Assembly (NCBI GenBank): GCA_012184525.1
Contig: WOFQ01000065.1
Span: 1 to 64,000 of the forward strand
DNA from: Xenoacremonium recifei
Taxonomy: Eukaryota > Ascomycota > Sordariomycetes > Hypocreales > Nectriaceae
DNA length: 64,000 nt
Direction of reading: 5' to 3'
In this document: piece after piece, positions 30,668 through 42,758 of the stretch
How positions within the stretch are numbered: position 1 is the first letter of the stretch
How the letters are laid out: every line of letters starts with the position of its first letter
Notes under the pieces: model-generated
Told to the model about the DNA's origin: nothing
The model's database searches: none
Seen by the model: only the letters and a program-made list of their open reading frames with translations
Program-made: the position numbers and the translations under genes

Positions 30668-33600
30668 ATGGGTGTCTCTGCCACAATGTAAGTCCACACG
30701 ACAGCACTCTGCATGTAGTGATGTTGTTAAGCTTTATTCTTCAGAGCAGTATTCATCAACGGCGTTGGCGACACTCAGGTTGACAGTGCTGTCTACTATG
30801 ATGCTGTTATGCAGCTTGTCACCGAGCATTATCCTGAGACGCGGAAAATTACGTTCCACGCCGTTCCAGAAGACAATGAGCCAGGACTCGTGGTTCAAGT
30901 ACCAGAAATTCGTCAGAGGGCATTGAACCTGCTCCATGCCTTGGACAAAGAACGCTTAAATGCACTAGGAGCCAGCGGGGAAGAAGTGGTGAGGTTCAAT
31001 CAATTTCATGCCTCATAGAAGTTTACTCGAATCTAACGGCAACTAGACGGAGGAAATAGAGGACGAGGCACCGCTGCGGTTGATCATCGCAGCATATGAT
31101 ATTGGCGGACTCGTTGTCAAGCAGGTTCGGTTTGGAACCTAGCCACTGTTGAACAACACAGCACATATCTGATATTTTTTTTTCTCAGGCCCTTATCCTT
31201 GCAGAGGAATCGCCTCATAAGTTTCAATGGGTTATTAAAGGGACAGCGGCTGTGGTATGTAAACTTCCACATCTTCACAGCGATGCTGTTGACATTAATA
31301 TGACTTTTCAGCTCTTCTTCGACATGCCCAACAAACCTCTCGACGCTGCAGAATGGGAGAGATATATTGCTCGCATATTTGCAGATACACACCACAGGGT
31401 CGATTATCTCTCATTCATTCAGGTTGTCTCAGCCACCGCCGCTGACATTGACCTGCAATTCATCCCAGCCGCCAGAAATTACCGCATATTTGACTTCCAG
31501 AAGCAAGTCGCAGTTTCATCTCCAGCAAGTTTCAGGATCCCTGATACCCCTGACACTTTTCAAGAAACTGGCTAATATTCGTTACATCAAGTGTAACTCC
31601 AGAAGACCAGATATCAGTGACCTCAATGACACGGAGCTTGAATGCACACTCAATGACCAGGGCACTCAGGTCTCCATTGATAAGCCGAAAGATTCGCTTT
31701 TGAATGTACTTTCACGTCACCAGAGTATCAATTTTGGTGGTACGTAGGCCTCATATACTGGGGCTGACATGATCATCGCCGTAAACTATATCCAGGTCAC
31801 TGACTCTACGATTGCAGACTTTGGGAGGTATAGCCGCTTCTGCTTGCGGGCCCTGGTTGAGCTTGGCTATCAGCCACGCTTGCTGAGATCATCAGTCGAA
31901 GCTTCGATTTCTCTTCACCAGATGGAGTGGGTGAAAGAAAGTGCGTGGTACCGAAGCTGGCTCGAGACTCATCAGAGCGAGGTACTGCATGTGGTTGGTC
32001 CGCCTGGAGCCGGAACGACTCTCCTCGCCAGTAAGGTGCTCCAGCTGCTCAAGTCAGAGAATCAATTGGTTCTGTCCTACAGTATTGGGGTTCGTGAGCG
32101 TCATGATGTGCTTACGAAGGGGCTGTTCTATTCATTGTATCAGCAAGTATTACCGGCCATTCCTATCACAAAGTACGCATCTCGACTCTGTACCTGGCTG
32201 CTCGCCGATGAGATATTCTCTAAGGAGGCTATGCGCGGGCTATTATGCTCACTGTTGTCCTCACACTCTGGAGAGTCGATATTCTGCGTGATCCACGGGA
32301 TCGGACAATTAGAACAACAGGTTCAGCATACGCTCCGCCAAGACTTGGATCTTCTTCGGTCATCCGCACAGAAACCGTTGAAAGTCCTGATTACCAGCGA
32401 GTCCCCTGATATATGGAGCGAGATACAGAAGCCTTATTCACTCGTCCGTTTGGATGAGATGGAACTTCAGCGATCTGAGATGCGTGTGCTCTCAGATACG
32501 AGACTGGCAGTCTTGGCTCGGAGAAAGCCGGTATGGGGACCGGTATTAAGGGATGCGAACCTGACGAACAGGTTCTCCGCCGAGTCGAAGACCATACTTG
32601 AGGTCGCTTGGAAACTCGACTTCATAGAGAGCACGGATGTCCCAGGAACCAAAGAGGCGGTGAGGGGTCTGATCAGTAGGCTGCCCACCTCCCTCGAAGA
32701 ATATCACAAATGCGTCATAGACAGCATTTCTAAAGACTCTCCACTGGCTTTATCGGTAATTCCATGGATAACCCATTCTATGAGGCCGATGAGCCCAGCT
32801 GAACTGGCCGTCTGTGGTGCACTCGAAGCCGCTACTAACAATAATACCAGTTGGGGAGAGCTGAGCGACAATATCACCTGGGATCCCGAAAAAGACATAT
32901 GTCTCCCTCTTAGCTCACTCTGTCGTGTTCTCGAAGGTTCAATGCGAATCCGCCATCGAAGTTATGTTCATCCATTACTGGCGGAAACCAAACGACAGAT
33001 CCCGGAGGACGTACACGGTCATCTCTTCTCCAAGTGTCTCGAGTACCTTGAGCTCTTCATGGTTCGGCCGGAGGAGGGCAACGAAACGGGTGAAGAACTT
33101 GATCTGCAATCCTTCGTAGAATACTCTGTTCTATTTTGGCCAGATCACTGCAAAAGAATGAATGATACGGAGAAGGCAACGTCAAAAGCACGCAGGTTGC
33201 TCGAGAACCCGGAAAGTTTCGACTGGTGGTTGCAAAAGTACAGACGATACGCCACTGTGTGGCACGGAAAGCAACTAATTCCTAGATCGACAATCGAGGT
33301 GGCGAGCTATTTTGGCCTCCACGGGGTAGCGCTCTACCTGTTAGAGAAGCTTAATCTAAGCGAGGAGCGTGCTCTTCGGAATGCACAGTCTGCTATGAAC
33401 CTTGCAGTTGAGCAAGGCCATTTTCGCGTCGTCAGCGCTTTCGTTAGGAGATGTACAGACCTCGCAACCCTCGGAGCTTTACAAATGGCGGCACGTAAAG
33501 GCTACCTAGGCTGCATCAAAGCTCTGATAAAAGCCGGTCTGGATATGGATGATTTCGGCGACGCCGAGTACAACCCATTGCTAGAGGCAGTACGGCATGG

Positions 33601-36600
33601 TCGCTACGACGCTTTTCAACTCTTGAAAGCGGAAGGGTCAAACCTCAATGTGGTATCTCAAACAGCCAAGCTGACCCCATTGCACCTCGCATCAAAGATA
33701 GGTCATATCGACCTCGTCCAGGGTCTGTTGGAATTAGGAGTATCAATGACTTCTGCGGACGACTCAGGATTTGACGCATTGAAATATGCGGCCGCAGGAG
33801 GGTTCGGGATTGTGATCAAGACACTTCTCGACATGTCAGCCAAGCACTCAGCCAAGGGATCGGGGCACGACGAGGTTGACATCAACTCGCAGGCGAGATC
33901 TGGAGACACTGCACTTCATTTGGCTGTGGCAGGTGGACATCTGGCGACTGTTAGGCTATTACTCGACGAGGAAGCCCGGGCACGTGTTCGAAATGAGGAC
34001 CATTACACCCCTCTCCATCTTGCTTGCGAGCTGGGCTTCTTTGACATTGCGGAACTGCTCATTCATGCAGTACCCGACCCAAAATCCAGGGACAATGAAA
34101 CTACCGCAACGGTACCAGACCCTTGTCCGACAACGCCTGACAACCTCGAACTCCCTTCAACGCTCACTCCACTCGAAGAAAATACCCCCAGTCCTATTGA
34201 ACTGGCGGTAAAGCATGGCCATTTGCAAATTGTGAAATTGTTATTAGAATCAAGTTCCATTGCCACGACAGACTCAGCAACCAGGGCGTTGCTTCTTGCA
34301 TGCCAGCTGGGTGATGTCGGTGCTGCCGAGGTCTTGCTACACTGGCACCGTGATCTACATGGGCTTGATAACAGCTATGTCCCGACAAATGAGCTTGGAA
34401 ACACGCCTCTCCACGTTGCTGCTGGGGCGAGCCAGCTAAAAATCCTAGAGCTCCTGTTGTCCGAGCACTATATCCCGGTGAATATGCAGAATTCGGACAA
34501 CAACACCGCATTGCACCTAGCGGCTGATGCTGGCCATGTCACTGCATGCTCAGTGCTGCTGTCCAAAGGTGCGTCAGCGATGGTCACCAATGAGGAGGCT
34601 ACGCCAGTTTTGCTGGCTGCTACGAACGGACATGAAGATACAGTCAAGGTCATCTTGGAACACCAGCCCGATTCAGCGAATGGGCTTCTGCTGCACCGGG
34701 CTATCGAGAATGGATCCCGGGTCATTGTAGACGCAGTGCTAGCGGTCAACTCGGGGCAGGCCGAGAAGTTTGTTGACTGGCAGGATGACAAGGGCGACAC
34801 AGCTGTTCACATCGCTGTGATATCAAATCGGACAGAGTTTATTACAGTCCTACACAAGGCTGGGGCGGACATGGGAGTGGTAAATTCCAACCACCAAACA
34901 CCGATCTTCCTAGCTGCTGAGGCAGGCCTACTCGATATTATCCGGGCTCTGCTTGGGACGGGGGCCGACGTCAAGGCAGACGAACCAAATAACGACGGCT
35001 ACTCACCACTGATGTTTGTGTGCTGGGAGCCGAACGAAAGTAGTGCTGACATAGTGAAGGAGCTCCTAGCTGAAGAGCTCCTAGCTCAAGGGCAAGTCAA
35101 TGTGAATCGAATGCATCTTGAGACTGGAAGGACAGCGCTACATTTTGCAACTGACGATGATCAAGACGATACGATAGCATCTCTTCTATTGGAAGCTGGG
35201 GCCGACCCCAATATCAAGAACGCTCGAGGTTCCACACCACTTTTTCTCGCCGCGGAGGTTGGGCGGCTCGAAACCGTGATGCAGCTTATCGAACATGACG
35301 CTAACGTCGGCATAACGAACAACTCAAACTCAACGGCACTGCATAGGGCGTGTCAAGGCGGCCACATCAACTGCATCGAGGCTCTTATAAGCGCCGGAGC
35401 AAACATAAACCACGAGAGTGATCGCGGCTTTACGCCTCTCGGCATCGCGGCTCATCGTCGGAAGTGGAATGCCGTTGATAAACTGATCGAGCTAGACGCA
35501 GACCTCGCCATCGCGCTTCTCGCTGCCATCAGGCGCGACCGAACTCCTACTAAAGTTATCAAAAGACTATGGCAGAGGAGAACCGAGGAGACAATGAAGT
35601 CTCTGAACAGTCCGGGGGGCAAGGGCTGTGCCCTCCTTGTAGCCGCTATGACGCGGACCAGCGACGACGACGACGACGAAAGCGATGATGATGGTAATAA
35701 CGACGACAAAGGCGATGACGACCAAAACTACGATGATCTTCTGGAACTTTTCCTTGGGCATGACGGGGTTGATATCACAGTCTATGACAATACTGGCCAT
35801 TCGCCGCTGATAGGCGCCGTCTTTGCTGGGAAGCCTCGCGCGGTCGACTTGATGCTAAAAAAGGGAGCCAATCCTAACGAACGAAGCCGTGAGGGACATA
35901 TGCCCCTGCTAGCCCGTGTGGTTATGGAAGGGAATCTTGAAATTACTCAGATGCTCCTAACTAACAAAACCATATGCGTTGCAGAGATGGACAGCCGCAA
36001 GCATACTGCGTTGTACTGGGCCGCGCGCCAAAACCCGCCGTTTGAATTCGATTCATTATTTGGCGCTACAAAGGAGTTACCCAATCACCCTCTGGTTTGC
36101 AGCGATGCAATACACGGCGCCATTGCTGCGGGAAACAAGGAAATCCTCAAATTACTGCTCGATGTCAAAGACATAAATGCCAATACGACGGATAGCGACG
36201 GCTGGACACCTGTACGAGCAGCCGCATCATGGGGCCACCAAGAGCTCGAGGAGATGATCATGACACATTCTTCCTTCGAATTATCTGCTGTGGGTGAATT
36301 CGATCCCCCCAGCGGGTGGGACGTTGACGACAAGTCCCGCGCATTGGAGGTCCAGGCTGGCGACCCTTGCATCGTCACAGTCGCACGTCAGTATAAATGT
36401 TATTTCTCTCTACATGAATCCGAAACACCAAACATCCTATATTGCCTTGTTTCAATACCCTCAACTGATTGCGATTATAGATACCATAACTCGAATAGAC
36501 GACTGGGGAGACGAAGAACACGACTGGGCCGTCGCACGAGCAAATCGTTGTTTGCCTCACGATCAAGACTTGTATTTTGAGGTAGAGGTCCAAAAGGGTT

Positions 36601-37216
36601 TCGAGTTCTCTGAACTGTATGTCTGGGAGTTTCTTTCATTCCCTCTTTCTTCTATCCCCGCACGACTAGAACTCCTTCCCGGAGGTGATGATAACTAGAA
36701 CTTGTAAATTGCAGACTTGGAATCGGCGTTTGCTACGATACAGCACGCCTGGACGGCATGCTTGGCTTTTTTAAAACAACATCATGGGCATTCCACGCCG
36801 ACGACGGAAGATGCTTCGGCAGTCAACCTTGCGAGAACCTGGAGAAGTACGGCAAAGATAGCCAATATAAGGGTGGGGACATAGTTGGATGTGGCTTCAC
36901 TGCTTCCGACAAGTCGATTTATTTCACCCTCAACGGAGAGCACTTGGGTAAGTAACTTGGCTACAGCCGAGCTTCTACTTACTTCCATTGATATAAACTG
37001 GTCACTGACCTTAGGCCGCTTCGGCTTCCGTTCAATTTAGGAGTTGCCTTTTCTGGGATCAAAGGCAAACTGTATCCAGCAGTGTTTATGAACACTCAGA
37101 CCAAGGGTGTGCAACTCAAAGCAAACTTTACGGGACCATTCATATACAACCCTGACGAAATTAAGGAGGGATCGGTCGAAGAATGTGACAGCTCCGCCGT
37201 GGACTCTGATAGTTAG
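30668..37216 (+). CDS. NLR-B: alpha/beta-hydrolase-like, NACHT-like, ankyrin and SPRY protein with degenerate active sites
   Basis: Ten exons: 30668-30687, 30745-30988, 31047-31124, 31189-31254, 31312-31506, 31592-31739, 31818-36386, 36481-36616, 36715-36947 and 37041-37216; they close to 1954 aa. The N-terminus resembles the hydrolase domain of fungal NLRs (VFINGVGD, YDIGGLVVKQAL, AAVLFFDMPNKPL), but the GHSLGG serine is Asp106. A NACHT-like domain follows with GPPGAGTT (Thr317 for the P-loop Lys), VIHGIGQL in place of Walker B, and LITSE instead of ITSR. A winged-helix segment leads to about 20 ankyrin repeats (765-1735) interrupted by an Asp-rich stretch at about 1531-1555. A SPRY domain ends it (GVCYDTARLDGM, GDIVGCGF, IYFTLNGEHLG). 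Cytosolic, probably a scaffold or sensor. The 31506/31592 junction has a weak donor (GTCGCA) and could instead hide a frameshift. Confidence 0.8.
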
Positions 37217-37534
37217 CTGCCATATAGAGGGGATGAAGTGTTAATATCTTTTGATGAGACTTGCTTAACGGAAGACCTCCCGGGGGCTGTCAGCCCATTC
37301 CATAAATCCTTGAATTCTTGTAAAAAGCTCATTGAAGAGAAATGCCGAGTTCTCGGACATCTAGAGTCAATGGAAGAGTTCCTAAAAAAAAGATTCTGTT
37401 GCTCTAGAATCAAGGCACCCCTTGACTTCTACGAACTTTCACTCATTCCTAGATCCTTGACACACTTTGAATACAAAGCTGTAGACTGGTATGTAACAAG
37501 TAAAATATAACAACATCATGAAGGTTTTCCCATG
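37217..37534. other. Intergenic region between convergent genes
   Basis: 318 bp between the 3' ends of NLR-B and the CoA-ligase gene. A 90-codon plus-strand frame (37238-37510) has no family features and overlaps both 3' regions, so I do not call it. Confidence 0.5.
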
Positions 37535-39503
37535 TCAAAGTTTTGACAAACTCTTTTCCTCACCTTGAGACCGCTTCCACACGTCCTTTAAAACGCGCCT
37601 TAGTATTTTCCCAGCGGCGCTTTTTGGAATCTCGGGTATAAACTGCACCCCTCCTTTTAAATGCTTGTATCGTGCTTTGTTTGAAGCAACAAAATCTTCA
37701 ATCTCCTTGGCAACGCTAGTCTCTTCTGTTATACCAGGTTTGAGAACAACAAAAGCTTTCGGAACCTCGCCGGAATAATCATGAGGAATTCCAATAATAG
37801 CGACATCAATAACGCTAGGATGGCTGTGAAGAAGATCTTCTAGCTCGGCTGGTGCAACAGCGTGACCGCGAACCTATCGAATATCAGGTCAGTGTGGAAA
37901 TCTTCTGACAAAACAGTCGGCATGCCTTAATCATTTCTTTGATCCGATCGTGAATAGTGATGAATCCTTCGTCATCGATGGAACCTAAGTCTCCAGTCCT
38001 TAAGAATCCATCCTTCGTATAAGTAGCAACAGTCTCCTCTGGTCGGTTCAAATATCCCATTGTGACTTGAGGCCCTTTCGCCCATAGCTTTTTTGCAGTC
38101 AGTTATATGTCCTCGCAAGCCTTGGCCTCGACGTACCTCTCCGGGTTGGCCTTTCGGGACATCCATGCCGCTCTCGGGGTCTACCACCCGGATCACAGTG
38201 CCAGGGACTATCTTTCCGACCTTTGTGGCATTTCCCCATGTCATGAGATATTGTGGTGTTAGGGTTAAACAAGATGTCGTCTCCGTCATGCCCCAGGCTT
38301 GTCGGATGTCAACATTTGGAAACCGCACTGCCAGTTGCGCGATAACTTGTTCCGAGAGAGGTGCGGCGCCAGTGTTGAATTGTCTGACAAATGAGAGATC
38401 ATAGCCCTGCGCTGCAGGATCGTTCAACAGTCGAATTAACAGAGCTGTCCAAAGGTCAGAATAATTCGAGTTCGAAGTTTGTCGACATACGAGGGACAAG
38501 CCACAGTTCGTCACAGCGGTATTTGACCACAACCTCCATCATTTGATGCATATTGAATTTCGCCAAAACAACCATTCTTTGTCGTAGTAATATTGGTAAG
38601 TGTAGAAGATGCACCAAACCGGTAACTTGGAGACAGTAAGTTCAAAGGTATTGTGGAGGGAAAGTTATTCTGACTGACTATGATAAAATGGAAGGATACC
38701 AAGAACGGTGGTTCTCTTCTCGACTGGAGTCAATTGTCGTACTTGACAAAGCTGACTGATGACGTTGTGATGCGATATCATGACCTAGATTGTTCGGATA
38801 GATTAGTATTTACAATACATTCACCTCGGCGTACTTACTGCCTTAGGCTTTCCAGTAGTTCCGGAGCTGAATGATAGAAAGGCACAGGCGGATTCCGAAG
38901 TCTTCGAAAGCTGCCAAGGCTTTATAGGTTCTCCAGAGAACCCATCATTTCCCTTTTTGATCAAGCCAGCTAGTGAGCTAGAGTTTTCATTGCCGTCTAG
39001 AAGAATAGCGTGATGATCCGATATGCCTAGCTCTTTGCATGCTTTCTCGACATTAGGCAAGGCCTCTTTATCGGTAAAGACCAGCACGGTATCGGACGAC
39101 TGGAAAAAGTATTGCAAATCCTTGCTGTTGGCTTCAGGAGGTAGACAAGTAACGATAGCACCAAGGCGGCTAGCAGCAAGCATTGCTACCGGATACCATA
39201 TCGAGTTTCGACTTACGATGGCGACTGTTTGCTGGGGTTGAAGTCCGAGATGGTGAGCAAGGGAGATCGAGGCAGCAGTAGCAGCCTTCTTGAGCTCTTG
39301 GTAAGAGAGCAACTGGCCAGTTTCCCCATCTTGAAATCCTTGGCCTTCCGGAAACTCCAGAGTGCTTTTTTCGAAAAGCCATGACCATATAGATGCATCA
39401 GTAGGGGCTGCTTGTGGTTCTCGTTAGTAACACGGCACCCAAATGCAGCGAGCTACGCGAGTGGGAACTCGCCTGGCTCGAGATATGGCCCAAAATACGA
39501 CAT
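37535..39503 (-). CDS. Acyl/aryl-CoA ligase (AMP-binding, 4-coumarate:CoA ligase-like)
   Basis: Seven exons on the minus strand: 39503-39473, 39407-38839, 38784-38679, 38625-38491, 38444-38137, 38087-37926 and 37873-37535, 549 aa. Motifs of the ANL superfamily in order: A3 FSSGTTGKPKA, LPFYH, GAAPLSEQV, A5 WGMTETT, A7 RTGDLG, A8 DRIKEMIKVRGHAVAPAELE and A10 PKSAAGKILRR with the catalytic Lys. It adenylates a carboxylic acid and makes the CoA thioester. Two introns need GC donors: CAG|GCGAGT after the first exon and AAG|GCATGC before VRGHAV. The first exon (MSYFGPYLEP) is short, so the start is the weakest part of the model. The C-terminus, KSLSKL, shows SKL at the very end, a canonical PTS1, so a peroxisomal enzyme is likely. 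Confidence 0.87.
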
Positions 39504-40028
39504 CCTGATCATGTGCTAGAAGCAGATATAGCTCTGAAGAAGCAATCTGATAACATTCACCAAGGTACATGAAAGATTCTTTGTCGATCAGTACAAGAAG
39601 CGAATTGACGTCACGTTCCATATTTGCAGAGCATCTGTAGCGGGGTTGGTTGCACTAGTTCGGCTAAACTGTACCTCGGGTTGGTGGTGATGATGACTGA
39701 CTCGGTAAGCTGACTGAAAATGACTCTGGATTCGTTCCTCTTCTTCCTAGAACGCGACAAAATCGAATTGTCAAGGTAATGCAACATCGTGAAGAGATCA
39801 AGTCTGACGGAGGAACACTAGCAGGTAATTGAACTCCATTTCAACAGTTCCCGAACATAAGACCCGTAACATCCCTGTGGTTGTAATATCCAAGCACATT
39901 GAAGCACAACCAACCCCCTTGTGATTGACAATTTTCTGCAAAGTTGTGAGCTGTTTCCCGTTGTCAGTTCGCAATTACTCTTGGCAGACGTCGCGTTCTC
40001 ATGAGTACAATTATACCGAGTCCGCCTC
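39504..40028. other. Intergenic region
   Basis: 525 bp holding the CoA-ligase promoter and the 3' region of the MFS gene. No gene supported. Confidence 0.45.
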
Positions 40029-41912
40029 CTATTCCATGTAGCGGAACTCTGGATTCCGATGGCCAAGGGCTAACTTCTCTTCATCCGACTTCCCAGCAAT
40101 TCTGTGATCTCTTCTGCCCTTTGCTCGAACCTTGTTATCATAAATACAGTGAGCAAGACCAAAGCAAGCCAAGCAGAAACAGAAACACTGGAGGGCGAGG
40201 TTTATGGTATGTCCAGTGTGGAAAAACGGTGAACCGTTCTCGAGGTAGGTCCATCTTTGTAAAATTAGTTTGAGACATTGATAATTTGATCTTGCTTGAC
40301 TTACGTAGAAAGGACACCTCCCACACTACCCACCATGACCATGTAACCACCCGCCACAGCGGCCACAGCAGGGCTACCAGCATTGTTGATACCCCAGCTT
40401 AGGAATCCGCTGCTAGCACCAAAACATGCAATTGCATTCAAGAAAACTGCAGCATATTTGGCTTTCATGTCGGTCGAAAATCTCAGGATGGAATAGCCAG
40501 TGACGGACAATGGAAGAACTCCCACGATGAACACGCCTCTTTTGTTGGTTTTATCACTCAGGTAGCCCAGTCCAATAGTAACGCAGCACGCTACAAGGTA
40601 CGGGGGAACAGACTTAAGTTGTGCTTCAGTAGAAGTCCAGCCGAACTCACGAAGGATGGTTGGAATGAAAGCGCCGAAGCCCTGAACGGCGCTGTTGGTG
40701 CAGAAGAAGCACCAGGCGCAGACGTTCGTGTGGATATTGAAGATCGCTCTTCGGACATGTTTCATCGTAACCTTTTCTCCGGGTGCCTAATATTACGTTA
40801 GACTCTTGTTTCGGGGAGTCGAAAATGGTGCCCGTACGCTCGCACTTTCGAGACGAAGCCGTTCCGCCGCGATATAGCGTTGTCTCTCTGTCAACAGCCT
40901 GTAAGTTCCAGGGCTACTAGGCATGAATATTGGGGCAAAGCCGGCAATAAGCATTGTGACCTGATCTCTATTAGCGAAGCCCCGAAACTAAAGGTTTCGA
41001 TGCAGCCTACCAGGCCCTCAAAAAAGAAGATATTGCGCCAATCGTGCACAATCATGGAACTAACTCCCCAGGGTGGGATTTCGCTAGGATTGTTAATGGG
41101 ATCCCGGTCGGCCGATCAAGGACAAGACTCACGAGAGCCCGGCGGCGAGTAAACCGCCAAAGGAACTAGCCAACGCGCTCGAAGCAATGAAGACACTCAT
41201 GCGGAAGAAGAGTTCTGTCTTTTTGTAGTAACAACTTAGAAAGAAAGCAGTTCCGGGCATGGCGCCACCTTCAAAGATTCCCAGAAGAGCTCTGACAACG
41301 ATCAAAGAGGCATACGATTCAACAAAAGCTGTGCAGAGAGAGACGAGTCCAAAGCAAAATACAAGTCCAGGCACTAAAGATGTCAGCAAGTTGCAAGGTG
41401 ACGACTCGTGGGATAGTCTTACGGTACCACCTGGGGCCGACATTTTTTAGAACGACGTTACTGGGGATCTCGACGCTGAAGTTGTAAGCGGGTGAAGCCA
41501 TCACAAGGAGATGAGGCGTGCACGTACACTAGGTAAAAGATGAAAAACACGGTCAAAATAATGTTATATCGATAACCGACTAGATTCAGCTCGTCGCTCA
41601 TGCCTTCAATACGAGCATTGCTAAAGATGTTAGTTATAGTGTCGGCCGGAGATATACGGTAAAACTAACCCAACATTGGCTCTACCAGTCGTTAGTTACA
41701 TTGGGACTATACATATCAGAAGCTCGTTACCTGTCGATAGCACACAGCATGTACAACAAAGTCACCAAGGGCGTGATGGTGAAATCAAACTTGCGGACAA
41801 TGGCAGCTTCTTCCTCAGGCGTCCAGTCGGGAGGATCTCTCCCCACGATGGACCCGTTGGTGTAGTCGGAGTTTGGCTCCTGAGTATCGACCTTCGATGC
41901 CATGTTTTCCAT
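40029..41912 (-). CDS. MFS permease of the anion:cation symporter (DAL5/allantoate) family
   Basis: A multi-exon plasma-membrane transporter. It begins MENMASKVDTQEPNS and has the family entry WTPEEEAAIVRKFDF and LLYMLCAIDR. The next exon is only 12 nt (41670-41681, AGCCAATGTTGG), with 49-nt introns either side, and gives DRANVGNARIEGM. Then come YNIILTVFFIFYLVVEIPSN, LPGLVFCFGLVSLCTAF, GIFEGGAMPG, IFFFEGL, FGAFIPTILREFGW and TWTYLENGSPFFHTGHTIN. The tail is HRNPEFRYME, typical of this family. The hydrophobicity pattern fits 12 helices. Family members import organic anions such as allantoate, nicotinate or carboxylates by proton symport. Divergent from the oxoprolinase gene and next to the CoA ligase, which fits uptake of their substrate. 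Confidence 0.88.
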
Positions 41913-42758
41913 TATCGTGGATGGAAGAGTAGCGAGCTATCTTTAGTGTGCTGAGAAGTTGCCTTCCTTATTGAAACAAGAAACAAAGTCGTGTGGTGTT
42001 GGGAGGGATGCTCTTAATTAATAGAGCAGCCTAGAAGATGCTTGGTACAGGGAACTGGAGTACCTGTTAACTCCCTTATCATGCCCAAGCCCATGGCTGA
42101 GATACGGCAATGGTGAGAGTCTAGGGTCGACGTGGGTTTGTCTAGCATTCCCATCTCTAGCAGGGTACCAATCTCCATAAAGAAGATAAGACTCAAGATC
42201 GGCTCCTGCTTGAGTTGTACCCTATCGCAAATTCTCTGAAAGAACCACGCCCGCAGCGAATCAGATCTAAAAATTGCTGTTACGGTTCCTTCCTTTGTGC
42301 GATGTAGTCCAGAGCCCCAAATCAGTGTGAGATCGGTTCAGCAGTCCCTAGCTTCCAGCCAAGATTGGCTGTGGAGGCTTTAGCGAATAAATGGCGACGG
42401 AACTCCGAGGCTAGAGTAGCATACTCCATCGGGATGTGGATCCCGATTCCTCGGTCTTCCAAAATCTAGACCCAGAAACTGTTCCTATCTCCCCCGTATA
42501 CAATGGGAACATGGCAGTTAAGGCAGCATTCATCTTGGGGTGTGTCGGCCGGAAGTCAGATGGAAACGTCATCCATTCCCGAAGATCGCTCAAGCTCTTG
42601 ATTAGAAGCGCCTCCAACTTGAGAGGCAAATTTGAGCTTTCGCGGAGTTGAGCCTCCGAGAGATGAAGGCGTAGAAGGTATTTCTGAATGCCCAAGCCAG
42701 GGCCTTCGCAGGGAAAGACGTTCTCGCAATCTCATCGTAAATCCAAACCATATATACA
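41913..42758. promoter_or_regulatory. Divergent promoter region of permease and oxoprolinase
   Basis: 846 bp between the MFS gene (minus) and the oxoprolinase gene (plus). Frames inside it have no family features. A shared promoter would allow joint control of uptake and hydrolysis. Confidence 0.5.

Noticed and set aside
37238..37510. 90-codon frame after NLR-B
   Set aside because: No family features; lies in convergent 3' regions.
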